A DNA stretch of 64,000 bases, from the NCBI GenBank assembly GCA_041402045.1, contig JAWKSZ010000040.1, positions 1-64,000 of the forward strand. Reading direction: 5' to 3'. The notes beneath the pieces were generated by a model that did no database searches, had not been told where the DNA came from, and saw only the letters and a program-made list of their open reading frames with translations. A program made the translations under genes and the position numbers. Shown piece by piece: positions 37,606-45,464 of the stretch (the stretch's first letter is position 1; the number at the start of each line of letters is the position of its first letter). The stretch comes from JAGQRJ01 sp041402045 (GTDB taxonomy: Bacteria > Planctomycetota > J058).

Positions 37606-40572
37606 ATGGCCCTACTCCGAAACACAACGCTTCAAGCCCTCGGCGCCTGGCTGCTCGCGTTCAGCCAGGTCTTCTGGGTCGTGGGCTGCCGTCAGACCAC
37701 CGGCGGTGGCGGCGGCAGCGCGACCACCGCCCCGGGCGCGACCGCTGGCCTGAACATCGGCGAGCTGGTCTACCAGATCATGCACCACGGCTACGAGAGC
37801 AAGGGGGAGCAGGCCAAGGCGGACACCCTCGAGCTCAACCACAGCGAGTTCGTGGGCGCGATCAACCACATCCTGCCCAGCTCGGTCGGTCAGAACCTGT
37901 TCCCGACCCTGCTCGACCTGCTCCCGCTCGTGGACGACGGGACCGTCGAGGCCGCGATCGCCGACGTCGAGGCGATCGTGCAGGACCTGGTCAACGACCC
38001 CGCGACCCTCGACGCCGTGGCCGAGCTCATGTCGGCCTCGGGCGCGAGCAGCTCGAGCTCCTTCGCCGAGCAGCGCGACACCTTCGTGCTCCTGAACCGC
38101 CTCCTGGCCTACCCCGAGATGGATAAGCTCAGCCAGGCGATCTTCCACCTGATCGATCAGTACGACGGCGTCGACCAGTACGGCCAGCCCAACGGCGAGC
38201 GCAACCTGTTCCGCGAGCTCCAGGGCACCCTCAGCCGCGTGCTGCAGACCTCGAGCGTGCCCCAGGGCAGCTCGACCTCGATCACCCAGGGCCTCGGCGA
38301 CCTGGCCGACGCGCTGCTGGCGGAGAAGCCCATGAAGGGCTTCCCCAACCTCGGCGCCCCGGCCTGGGCCGTGCGACTCGACGTCCACGGCAACCCGCAG
38401 GTCCTGGCGGACCCCGCCTCGGGCATGCTGCCCGCGCCCTTCGTCGACGCGGACGCCGACGGGGTGGCCGACGTGAACGCCGCGGGCGACCCCGTCGACG
38501 CCGGCGGCCAGGCGATCGAGATCCCCGCCTTCGGCAACGAGGGCGCCCGCGACAGCTACGGCCGCGCCCTGGCCTCGGGCGGCGGGCTCTACTACGCCTA
38601 CTTCGACGCCAAGCGCACCCTGCTCTCGGAGCTGCTCCTCGTCGCCGGCGAGCTGTTCAAGAAGGACCTCGGCGCCGACAGCATGGCGATCCTCGACAAG
38701 CTCTCGCCCCGGGTCATGCACGACAACGGCACCCCCGCCGACCCGACCGACGACTACGAGACCCTCTCGGCGGACTGCCCGCTGCTGGACCTGACCCACG
38801 CGCAGTTCGAGCTGATCAAGCACACCCCGCTCGCGGACCTGCTCAAGGGGATCGCGGTCGTGATCAAGAACGACCCCGACCAGTTCGGCGAGATCGTCGA
38901 CACCCTGATCGTGGCCCTCAAGCAGGCGGGCAACGCCGCCAGCGCCACCAGCACCACCCCCGCGGGCGGCGGCAAGCAGCTCCTCGACGACCTGCTGCCC
39001 CTGCTGCAGGACACCCTGCGCCCCAACGGGCAGCAGACCTCGACCATGCGCGACCTGCTCAGCGCCTTCAACTCGCAGCAGGCCCAGCTGCAGACCCTGC
39101 CGGCCAGCTTCGCGAACATGATGAAGTACCACGACTACAAGAACCGCGTGCTGGCCGACGCCAACAACAAGAGCGTCATGCAGCGCCTGCTGGAAATGAT
39201 GGAGCGCGCCGACAAGTGCAACGCGCCCTTCGCCGGCAACATGGCCGACTTCTACCTGCGCGCCATGGCGGGTGACCAGCGCCTGCTGGGGATCACGATC
39301 TCGATCAACACGATCGAGCGCCTGCTCGACGTCTCGATCCTGCGCCGCCTGCTGTGCTCGGGGATCCGCGCCGACGACGTGCTCGCGCTCAAGGACTTCA
39401 ACCAGAGCGGCGCCCTCGACGCCATGAAGCCGATCGCCAAGGTGTTCAGCAACCGCAACCAGATCCCCCTGCTCAAGAACATCATGCTCGGCCTCGGCAA
39501 GCACTACGAGACCGTCATGCGCCCCACCGAGCCCACCGCGGTGGCCCTGCTCGAGTCCGGCGCTGTCGAGAAGCTGTTCTCGGTGATCGACGACATGACC
39601 ACCGTGCAGGTCCCCGGCCGCAACGACGTGGTGGCCGACGTGCTCGCCGACGTGCTGAGCGAGGTCATGCTGACCAGCACCCCGGTCTTCGACCGCCGCG
39701 GCGTGCAGAAGCCGACCCTCATGCACCTGCTCATGGAGCCGCTGGACACCCTCAGCCAGCGCGCCCAGGCCAGCGGGGCCAGCCCGCTCCTGGACAAGGT
39801 CATGAGCGGCCTGGGTGAGGTCCTGTTCGCGACCTACGTCGACGACAACGGCACCCCCGGCGACGCCTCGGACGACGTCGAGCGCTGGCGCTACGACTGC
39901 CTCAAGAACGAGCTCGGCCGCGCGATCGAGTTCCTCGCCGACACCCTCCCCAGCACCGCCGCCGACCGGGCGCGCTGGGCCGCCGAGAGCCAGGCCGATA
40001 TCGAGGAGCTGATCCTCAGCCGCGAGCTCGTGCTGGTGATCGACGTCATGAGCGCGATCACGGCCTCCCCCGAGAAGCAGGTGATCCACGCCGCCCTGGC
40101 GAACCTGTTCACCCCCACCCCCACCGCGAGCGACGACGTGTTCGGCGCGATCTGCGTGCTGGGCGCGGGGCTGATCAACCACAAGAAGCAGAGCGCGCCG
40201 AACCCGATCAACGACCAGGCCCTGCAGCAGGTCCTGCACTTCGTGGGCGTGCAGCTCGACCCGGCCCTCGACCGCTTCAGCGGGATCGGCCGCCTGGCGC
40301 TGCGGATCATTGGCGCCGACGACGGCCTGCTCCTGCTCAAGATCGCCCGCAACGCGATCGACATGGGGCCCAACGGCACCGACGAGCCCCCGGTCGCCGT
40401 GCTGCAGCGGATCGTGGGCGACGTGGGCGCGGCCGGCAACACCGGCCCGACCACCGGCGACAGCCTGCAGACCCAGCTCCAGGGCATGCTGGACTTCATG
40501 CGCGACAGCGTGGAGGGCCTGCCGGCCTTCATTCAGCGGATCAAGAACCGCACCGTGAACCGGGCAGCCTAG
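37606..40572 (+). CDS. Large lipoprotein of unknown function
   Basis: 988 aa. The leader ends in a lipobox (SQVFWVVGC, Cys about 27), followed by a Gly/Thr-rich linker. The rest is almost entirely helical, with long runs such as LLDLLPLVDDGTVEAAIADV. Two Asp-rich loops of like form, DNGTPADPTDDYE and DNGTPGDASDDVE, plus a DADADGVADVNAAGD stretch, look like Ca-binding turns. GAAGGAAG precedes ATG 37606, and a strong hairpin follows the gene. It is probably anchored in the outer or inner membrane. No family recognised. Confidence 0.75.
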   Translation: MALLRNTTLQALGAWLLAFSQVFWVVGCRQTTGGGGGSATTAPGATAGLNIGELVYQIMHHGYESKGEQAKADTLELNHSEFVGAINHILPSSVGQNLFPTLLDLLPLVDDGTVEAAIADVEAIVQDLVNDPATLDAVAELMSASGASSSSSFAEQRDTFVLLNRLLAYPEMDKLSQAIFHLIDQYDGVDQYGQPNGERNLFRELQGTLSRVLQTSSVPQGSSTSITQGLGDLADALLAEKPMKGFPNLGAPAWAVRLDVHGNPQVLADPASGMLPAPFVDADADGVADVNAAGDPVDAGGQAIEIPAFGNEGARDSYGRALASGGGLYYAYFDAKRTLLSELLLVAGELFKKDLGADSMAILDKLSPRVMHDNGTPADPTDDYETLSADCPLLDLTHAQFELIKHTPLADLLKGIAVVIKNDPDQFGEIVDTLIVALKQAGNAASATSTTPAGGGKQLLDDLLPLLQDTLRPNGQQTSTMRDLLSAFNSQQAQLQTLPASFANMMKYHDYKNRVLADANNKSVMQRLLEMMERADKCNAPFAGNMADFYLRAMAGDQRLLGITISINTIERLLDVSILRRLLCSGIRADDVLALKDFNQSGALDAMKPIAKVFSNRNQIPLLKNIMLGLGKHYETVMRPTEPTAVALLESGAVEKLFSVIDDMTTVQVPGRNDVVADVLADVLSEVMLTSTPVFDRRGVQKPTLMHLLMEPLDTLSQRAQASGASPLLDKVMSGLGEVLFATYVDDNGTPGDASDDVERWRYDCLKNELGRAIEFLADTLPSTAADRARWAAESQADIEELILSRELVLVIDVMSAITASPEKQVIHAALANLFTPTPTASDDVFGAICVLGAGLINHKKQSAPNPINDQALQQVLHFVGVQLDPALDRFSGIGRLALRIIGADDGLLLLKIARNAIDMGPNGTDEPPVAVLQRIVGDVGAAGNTGPTTGDSLQTQLQGMLDFMRDSVEGLPAFIQRIKNRTVNRAA

Positions 40573-40595
40573 GCCACGGTTCCGGCCCCCCGCGA

Positions 40596-40621
40596 GGGCG
40601 GAGCGAGCGCTCGCTCCGCCC
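40596..40621. terminator. Perfect 26-bp palindrome after the lipoprotein gene
   Basis: GGGCGGAGCGAGC and GCTCGCTCCGCCC form a perfect 13-bp inverted repeat 23 nt after the stop at 40572, followed by TT. Probable terminator hairpin. Confidence 0.6.
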
Positions 40622-40658
40622 TTCGACGTTCCGGAACCCCGGCGTCGGAGAGGACCCC

Positions 40659-41428
40659 ATGACGTATCGCTTCGTCACGATCGGCCCCAGCCACTACTGC
40701 GAGAAGGTGCGCTGGGCCCTGGACCGGCTCCAGGTGCCCTACGCCGAGGATCCGCACTGCCCGGCGCTGCACATTCCCCGGGCCTGGTGGCTGGGCGGCG
40801 GGAAGACCGTGCCGGTCCTGAAGGCCCCCACCGGCGAGGTGTTCAACGACTCGACCCTGGCCCTCGAGCACCTCGACCTGCAGGCGCCCCCCGGCCACTC
40901 GCTCTACCCGAGCGAGCACGCAGCGCGAGTGCGCGAGCTCGAGGAGCGCTTCGACGAGGTCCTCGGCCCCCACGTGCGCCGCCTGGCCTACCTGCACCTG
41001 CTCTACGCCCAGAACCTGCCCTCGGTCATGACCCACGGTGTGGGGTTCGTCGAGCGGACCACCTTCCGCACGACCCTCCCGCTCCTGCGCCCGCTCATGA
41101 AGCGCGCGCTGGGGTCAACCAGGTCGCCGGGGACCGCTCCCGACCAAGGTTCGCGATCCTGGACGAGGTCGACGGGCTGCTCGCCGACGGCCGGCGCTAC
41201 CTCGTCGGCGAGGGCTTCACCGCCGCGGACCTGACCTTCGCCGCCCTGCTCGCGCCCTTCACCTCGCCGCCGGAGTACGGCTGGCCCATGCCCCCGGCCC
41301 TGGAGCTGCCCCTGAGCTTCCAGGACGAGGTGGCGCCCGTGCTCGAGCGCCCCTCCGCCCAGTTCACACTGCGGCTCTACCGCGAGGAGCGGCGGGTCAC
41401 CGTGGGCGCCCAGCCGGTCTCGGCCTAG
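40659..41428 (+). CDS. Glutathione S-transferase-like protein (single frameshift)
   Basis: About 256 aa after repair. The N-terminal thioredoxin-fold domain reads TIGPSHYCEKVRWALDRL, then GKTVPVLKAPTGEVFNDST (the cis-Pro and Ser/Thr contact region). The C-terminal helical domain has LVGEGFTAADLTFAALLAP. The frame breaks in GGGG at 41111-41114; one extra G gives LGVNQVAGDRSRPRFAILDEV and runs to the stop at 41428. It probably conjugates glutathione or a similar thiol to electrophiles. GGAGAGGA precedes ATG 40659. The break is most likely a sequence error. Confidence 0.82.
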
Positions 41429-41454
41429 GCTTCGCCGCCAGGGCCCTCGCTCGT

Positions 41455-41460
41455 TAGGCT
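41455..41460 (+). promoter_or_regulatory. TANNNT -10-like hexamer for a leaderless mRNA
   Basis: TAGGCT ends 6 nt before ATG 41467. Confidence 0.45.
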
Positions 41461-41466
41461 GGAGCC

Positions 41467-41715
41467 ATGGATCCAAGGGTCGTTGCCTTCCTCACCCGCC
41501 ACCAGACCTCCCGCCGCGAAGAGGTCGCTGCTGAGGTGGATCCCTACCGCGGGAAGTCCCCCGAGGAGACCTGGCCCGATGTGGTGGCGGTGTGCCGCGC
41601 CGCCGCCCGACTGCTGGCCGCCAACCCGGAGCGCGACCGGATCGTGGGCGAGGTCGATCCTCCTCACCCGAGCTACGCCGAGATCCTGCGTCGCCTGAGG
41701 TCGCAGCCCTCGTGA
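41467..41715 (+). CDS. Small protein coupled to a truncated nucleotidyltransferase
   Basis: 82 aa, charged and helical (FLTRHQTSRREEVAAEVDPY; ETWPDVVAVCRAAARLL). Its TGA overlaps the GTG of the following nucleotidyltransferase gene by 4 nt. The size and coupling recall the small partner of nucleotidyltransferase toxin-antitoxin or AbiE-type pairs, but no antitoxin motif is recognised, so this is inference. Confidence 0.6.
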   Translation: MDPRVVAFLTRHQTSRREEVAAEVDPYRGKSPEETWPDVVAVCRAAARLLAANPERDRIVGEVDPPHPSYAEILRRLRSQPS

Positions 41716-41942
41716 CCCCGACCCCGGACCCGGCCGGGGTCGCGCTGGAGCTCGCCAGGGCCCTGGAGGCCGCCGGAATCCCCTGCGCCATTGGCGGCTC
41801 GATCGCCCTCGGCCTGTGGGGCGTCCCGCGAGGCACGAAGGACGCCGACCTCAACGCGTTCGTGGGCGAGGACCGCTACGAAGAGCTGCTGACGACCCTG
41901 GAGGCGGCCGACGACGTCATGAACCAGAGTTCACGATTCTGA
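41712..41942 (+). pseudogene. Nucleotidyltransferase fragment, 3' part replaced by a repeat
   Basis: 76 aa remain. PCAIGGSIALGLWGVPRGT followed by KDADLNAFV is the start of a DNA polymerase beta-type nucleotidyltransferase (GG-SxALG...DxDL). After ADDVM the reading enters the repeat at 41921, and its last residues NQSSRF and TGA come from the repeat. The second carboxylate and the C-terminal domain are missing, so it is probably inactive. Confidence 0.75.
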
Positions 41943-41968
41943 GCGGGCGAGCGTGGCGCCCATGTCGC
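41921..41968. repeat. Half copy of the 95-bp palindromic element
   Basis: This 48-bp stretch (GAACCAGAGTTCACGATTCT and on to CCCATGTCG) matches the left part of the element at 56145-56239 at 47 of 48 positions. The right half is absent. It supplies the last codons and stop of the truncated nucleotidyltransferase gene. Confidence 0.85.
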
Positions 41969-42012
41969 GCGCTCCCGGCACCGCCGCGCGGACGAGGGGA
42001 GCCGAGGGGCGC

Positions 42013-43405
42013 TCACATGCCGCGGTTGCGGCGCACCCGCTCGGCCTCGGTCTCGGCCTGGGTGGCGCGGGCCTCGAGGGACGCGCGGCGCAGGGCGTCG
42101 GGCGCCCGGGCGGCGGCGGCGTGGAAGGCCTGGGCGGCGCCTGCGAACTCGCCGGCGCGCTCGAGGGCCTGCGCCAGGGTCTCCTGGGCCTCGCAGCGCC
42201 AGCCGATCAGCGCAGCCAGCCGCCGGGCGTTGGGGAGGCTGACCTGCGGCCCGAACAGGGTCGGCGAGGGTGGGTCGTGCTCCAGGGCGCCCAGCGCTTG
42301 CTGCAGGACAGCGCGTCGCGCATGACCTGGGGTCGCCGTTGAGCGCGACGCGCTCGAGGAGCGCGCGGCCCTCGGCCCGCGCCCGGCGCGGAGCTCGACC
42401 CGCGCCCGGGCCAAGACCAGGCGCGCGTCCTGGGGCGCGCGGGTCAGACGAGTCCAGCCCGCGGGCGGCGAAGGCAGGGTCCACCTCGAGCTCGGCCACG
42501 TCCAGGCCCCGAGGCGCGATCGCCTCGCGCCCGCCGGCGAGCCAGCTGCGTACCAGGCCGCCTCGACCCGGAGCAGTCGCGGTCGAGCGGGCGCGGCCTC
42601 GATCCGCTCGGCGAGCAACGCCTCGGCGGCCGCGGGCTCGCCGCGCTGCACGAGCAGCGCCGAGAGCCGACGCGCGGCCTGCCAGGCCTCGGGGTTGGCG
42701 GCGCAGAACGCGCGCAGCCCAGCGCGGGCCTCGGGGGACTGGGGGTCGAGGCGCAGGCGCAGCTCGGCGAGCTCGAGGGCCAGCGCCTCGTCGTGGGGGG
42801 CCAGCTTGGCGGTGTAGGCCAGGGTCTCGAGCGCGCGCTCGACGTCGCCCTCGGCGTGGCGCTCGACCAGGAGCCGGGCCAGAGCGCGCCTCGATCGGCG
42901 CACCGGGTTGAGCCCGATCACCTTGGCGAAGGCCTCGATCGCGCAGTCGCGCCGCCGCGGCGCTCGAGGACCTGGGCCAGCCGAGCCGCGCCTCGAAGCT
43001 GCGCGGGCGAGGCCAGGCGCGCCTCGAGGACCTCGGTCGCCTCTTCGTCCTGGTTGGCGAGCACGAGGGCGAAGCCGAGCTCCTCCTGGGCCCGCGGGTC
43101 CTCGGGGCGGCGGGCGGCCAGGGCGCGCAGGGTGCGCAGGGCCTCGGGCAGCTCGCCCCGCAGCAGCGCCTCCTCGGCGTGGGCCAGGGCGCGCTCGTCG
43201 GTCAGGCTCAGCTTCCACACCCCGAGCACCTGCTCGCGGGGGACCTCCACCACCACCCGCTGGCCCCCGGGCTGACGCGGATCCTCAGCGGGTCGCCCTC
43301 GTCGAGGACCTCCCCGCGCAGCTCGGGCTCCCGTCCTCGAGACCTCGTCCGCGGCGGCCGTGAGGACCGCGAGAGCAGGACCAGGGAGTCAAAGAGACGA
43401 ATCAC
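42013..43405 (-). pseudogene. Signal-peptide TPR protein, broken by several indels
   Basis: The pieces in shifting frames read as one protein: an N-terminal beta module (RGEVLDEGDPLRIRVSPGG then QRVVVEVPREQVLGVWKLS) like the 'DGRxLEG' family, then TPR-like repeats (AEEALLRGELPEALRTLRAL; ALETLAYTAKLAPHDEALAL; LAQALERAGEFAGAAQAFHA). At least six frame changes are needed. Two that could be placed are one G missing in GGGGG near 43271 and one base missing near 42957. The indel density is far above that of other genes here, so it is either decaying or in a poorly resolved patch. Confidence 0.7.
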
Positions 43406-43432
43406 CCGACAGCCTTCAGCCAGTCAGGGAGA

Positions 43433-43524
43433 GCGAAGCCGCGAGCGCGCAGCGGCCGGCGAAGCCGCGAGCGCGCAGCCGGTGCGGCCCGGCGAGCGGC
43501 GAGGCCGCGAAGGCGCAGCGGCCG
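43433..43524. repeat. Degenerate 26-bp GC-rich tandem repeat
   Basis: The unit GCGAAGCCGCGAGCGCGCAG plus CGGCCG begins at 43433 and 43459, with a degenerate copy at about 43499. It is non-coding. A hairpin lies further on at 43584-43604 (GGGGGTCTG-GGA-CAGACCCCC), just before the RAYT-like element. Confidence 0.7.
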
Positions 43525-43611
43525 GCGAAAGCCGGCCGTTGAGCCCTTGGGGCAGGAGCCCGAGGGCTTTGCCTCGAGGGCGAGGGGGTCTGGGACAGAC
43601 CCCCTGAAACT

Positions 43612-43772
43612 TAGTGCTGCACGTCAGAACTTTCGGTACATCTCGCTTGCCCTCGCCGCCCCTGGCTGTGTTGTTCGTCGGTCACAATGGCCCGCATTGC
43701 TCCCTCCTCACGCCTTGCCAGGGACGACGATTGCTGCGCGACCTGTACCGAAAGTTCTGACGCACAGCACTA
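43612..43772 (-). mobile_element. 161-bp element with 29-bp inverted ends, probable RAYT deletion derivative
   Basis: The left end (43612-43640) and right end (43744-43772) are inverted repeats with 2 mismatches in 29 bp, built around CAGAACTTTCGGTACA. Read on the minus strand, the inside starts GRAAIVVPGKA then stops; this recalls the ARIVVPGxxHHVTQRG start of REP-associated tyrosine transposases. It looks like the ends of such an element with the transposase body lost. Its terminal CTA provides the stop codon of the 43770-44678 gene. Confidence 0.6.
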
Positions 43773-44678
43773 GAAGCCGACGCTCCAGCGCAGGCCCCAG
43801 TTGCCGCCGTTGTAGAAGCCGCGGAGGCTCGAGCCGAGGCCGAAGCTGCTGCGGTAGCCGCTCCCGTAGAGCACCGGGCGCTGCGGGCAGTAGTAGCCCG
43901 AGCTGGGGTAGAGGAAGCCGTTGCCCAGCACGCGGTAGCGGCCGTAGAGCGGGTAGGAGTAGCCGGGGACGTAGTAGCCGTTGAGCACGCCGTTGCGGAT
44001 CGCCTCGGCCTCGGCCTCGGCGCGGGCCTTGGCGTATTCGAGCTGGGCCGCCTGCGCCTCGGCCTTGGCCAGGGCCAGGCGCTCGCGGCGCGCTTCGCGC
44101 TCGGCCTCGCGCTCGGCGCGGCGCTCCTCGCGCTCGAGGCGCTTGGTCTCGGCCTTGAGCCGCTCGGTCTCGAGCCGCGCCTCGCGGGCGGCCACGATCC
44201 GCTCGTTCTTCTCCTCGGGGCTGACCCACTCGCCGCGGTAGGGCACCAGGCCCTGACTGCGGTACTTGTCCTCGAGGGTCACCCACTGGCCCTCGTGCTG
44301 GACGTAGCCCAGCGCGGCGCGGGCGCCGGGGTGGTTGGTGTCGACCCGCAGCACGTCGTAGAACGCGCGCAGCGCCTCGTCCTCGAAGCCGTGCTCGCGG
44401 GCGTAGACCGCGAAGCGGTAGCGCTCGTCGGCGGTGCCCTTGGCCAGGCTGTCGCGCAGGCGCTCGAGCTCGTCCTTGGCGTCGGCGGTGGCCTCGACCC
44501 GCACCACGTCGCTGAGCGGGATCGTGACCTCGCCCAGCTTGTGCTTGACGATCACCGCGTCGGCGGTGCGCTCGACCACGCCCTCGAGGGAGCGGCCGTC
44601 CTTCAGGTGCACGACGTCGGCCGACGCGAACGGCGCGGCCAGCGCGAGGAGGAAGGTAGAGATCAGGAGGTGCTTCAC
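43770..44678 (-). CDS. Secreted 'DGRxLEG' family protein
   Basis: 302 aa. A signal peptide (MKHLLISTFLLALAAPFASA) is followed by VVHLKDGRSLEGVVERT and IPLSDVVRVEATAD, a beta module also seen at 27773-28822. A helical part, a Glu/Arg/Ala-rich coiled coil (about 160-225) and a Gly/Tyr-rich tail (YYVPGYSYPLYGRYR) follow. GTG 44678 has GGAGG 5 nt upstream. The TAG stop lies inside the end of the 161-bp element, so the last residues may be changed by the insertion. Function unknown. Confidence 0.75.
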   Translation of the reverse strand: MKHLLISTFLLALAAPFASADVVHLKDGRSLEGVVERTADAVIVKHKLGEVTIPLSDVVRVEATADAKDELERLRDSLAKGTADERYRFAVYAREHGFEDEALRAFYDVLRVDTNHPGARAALGYVQHEGQWVTLEDKYRSQGLVPYRGEWVSPEEKNERIVAAREARLETERLKAETKRLEREERRAEREAEREARRERLALAKAEAQAAQLEYAKARAEAEAEAIRNGVLNGYYVPGYSYPLYGRYRVLGNGFLYPSSGYYCPQRPVLYGSGYRSSFGLGSSLRGFYNGGNWGLRWSVGF

Positions 44679-44894
44679 GGGAGCCTCCAGGTGTGAGCAT
44701 GCGCGCTCATAAGTGCAGTGTGCGCAATCCCTGCGGGGGAAGCAAGGGGCGCGCTGACCCCGAGCTGCTGCGCGCGGCGGCGGCTAAGCCACTCTCTGGC
44801 TAAGCCTTAGAGAACTTTGGCGACTTTCTCGGGATTCCCGTAAACGCTCCTGCGCGCCTCCACAACCTACGGGTGAGAGCGACAAGGAGTCCGC

Positions 44895-45403
44895 ATGAAG
44901 GTCTTGGTGGGGTTGGTGTTGGTGGGCTGCGGCCTGGGGATCGTGGGCATTCAGGTGTTCGGCGACCCCGCGAGTTGGGCGACGACGATCCCCGGCGACC
45001 CGCGGCAGCTAGGGTTGGTCGCGATCGCGGCCCTGGCGCTGGTCGTGGGCGGCATGGTCCTGACCCCGAGCGGCGCGGCGCTGCCCCCGACCCTCGAGCT
45101 GCCCGAGGCGGCGGCCCCCCCGACGCGCGCGACCGCGATCTCCGAGCCCTTGCCCGTGCTCTCCCTCGACGAGGACGAGGAGGCCGCCCGCCGCCGGGCG
45201 CGCCGCGCCGCCCGCCGCAAGCGCGAGCGCGCTGCGGCCGGAGAGGCTCCCGCCAAGACGACGAAGACCGCCAAGCGCAAGCGCGCGGCGTCGAGCGACG
45301 AAGCCCGCCCCGCAAGCGCCGCCGCGAGGGCGAGGTCGCCGAGCGCCCGCGCACCAAGAAGAAGCCGCGCAAGCGCGAGCTGGCCGGCAGCGGTCGGCTG
45401 TAG
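44895..45403 (+). CDS. Small membrane protein with basic tail (single frameshift)
   Basis: About 170 aa after repair. Two membrane segments (MKVLVGLVLVGCGLGIVGI; LGLVAIAALALVVGGMVL) lead to an acidic patch and a strongly basic C-terminus. In the raw frame the end runs to 45416 as Ala/Ser/Arg-rich sequence. One extra C in the C runs at 45304-45311 gives a tail with KKKPRKRE that stops at 45403, in keeping with the preceding Lys/Arg-rich part. Function unknown; the tail may bind nucleic acid or acidic phospholipid. Confidence 0.65.
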
Positions 45404-45425
45404 CAGAACTCCTTAGTCTGATCTC

Positions 45426-45458
45426 GGGGGGTCGGGCGCTCGGAGCGCCCGGCCCCCC
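45426..45458. terminator. Bidirectional terminator hairpin
   Basis: A 15-bp stem (GGGGGG, a T-G wobble, CGGGCGCT / AGCGCCCG, CCCCCC) with a CGG loop lies between two convergent genes. No long U tract. Confidence 0.65.
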
Positions 45459-45464
45459 GGCTCT

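Noticed and set aside
41467..41942. Functional nucleotidyltransferase toxin-antitoxin pair
   Set aside because: The transferase is cut after about 70 residues by a repeat and lacks the rest of its catalytic domain, so it is recorded as a remnant.
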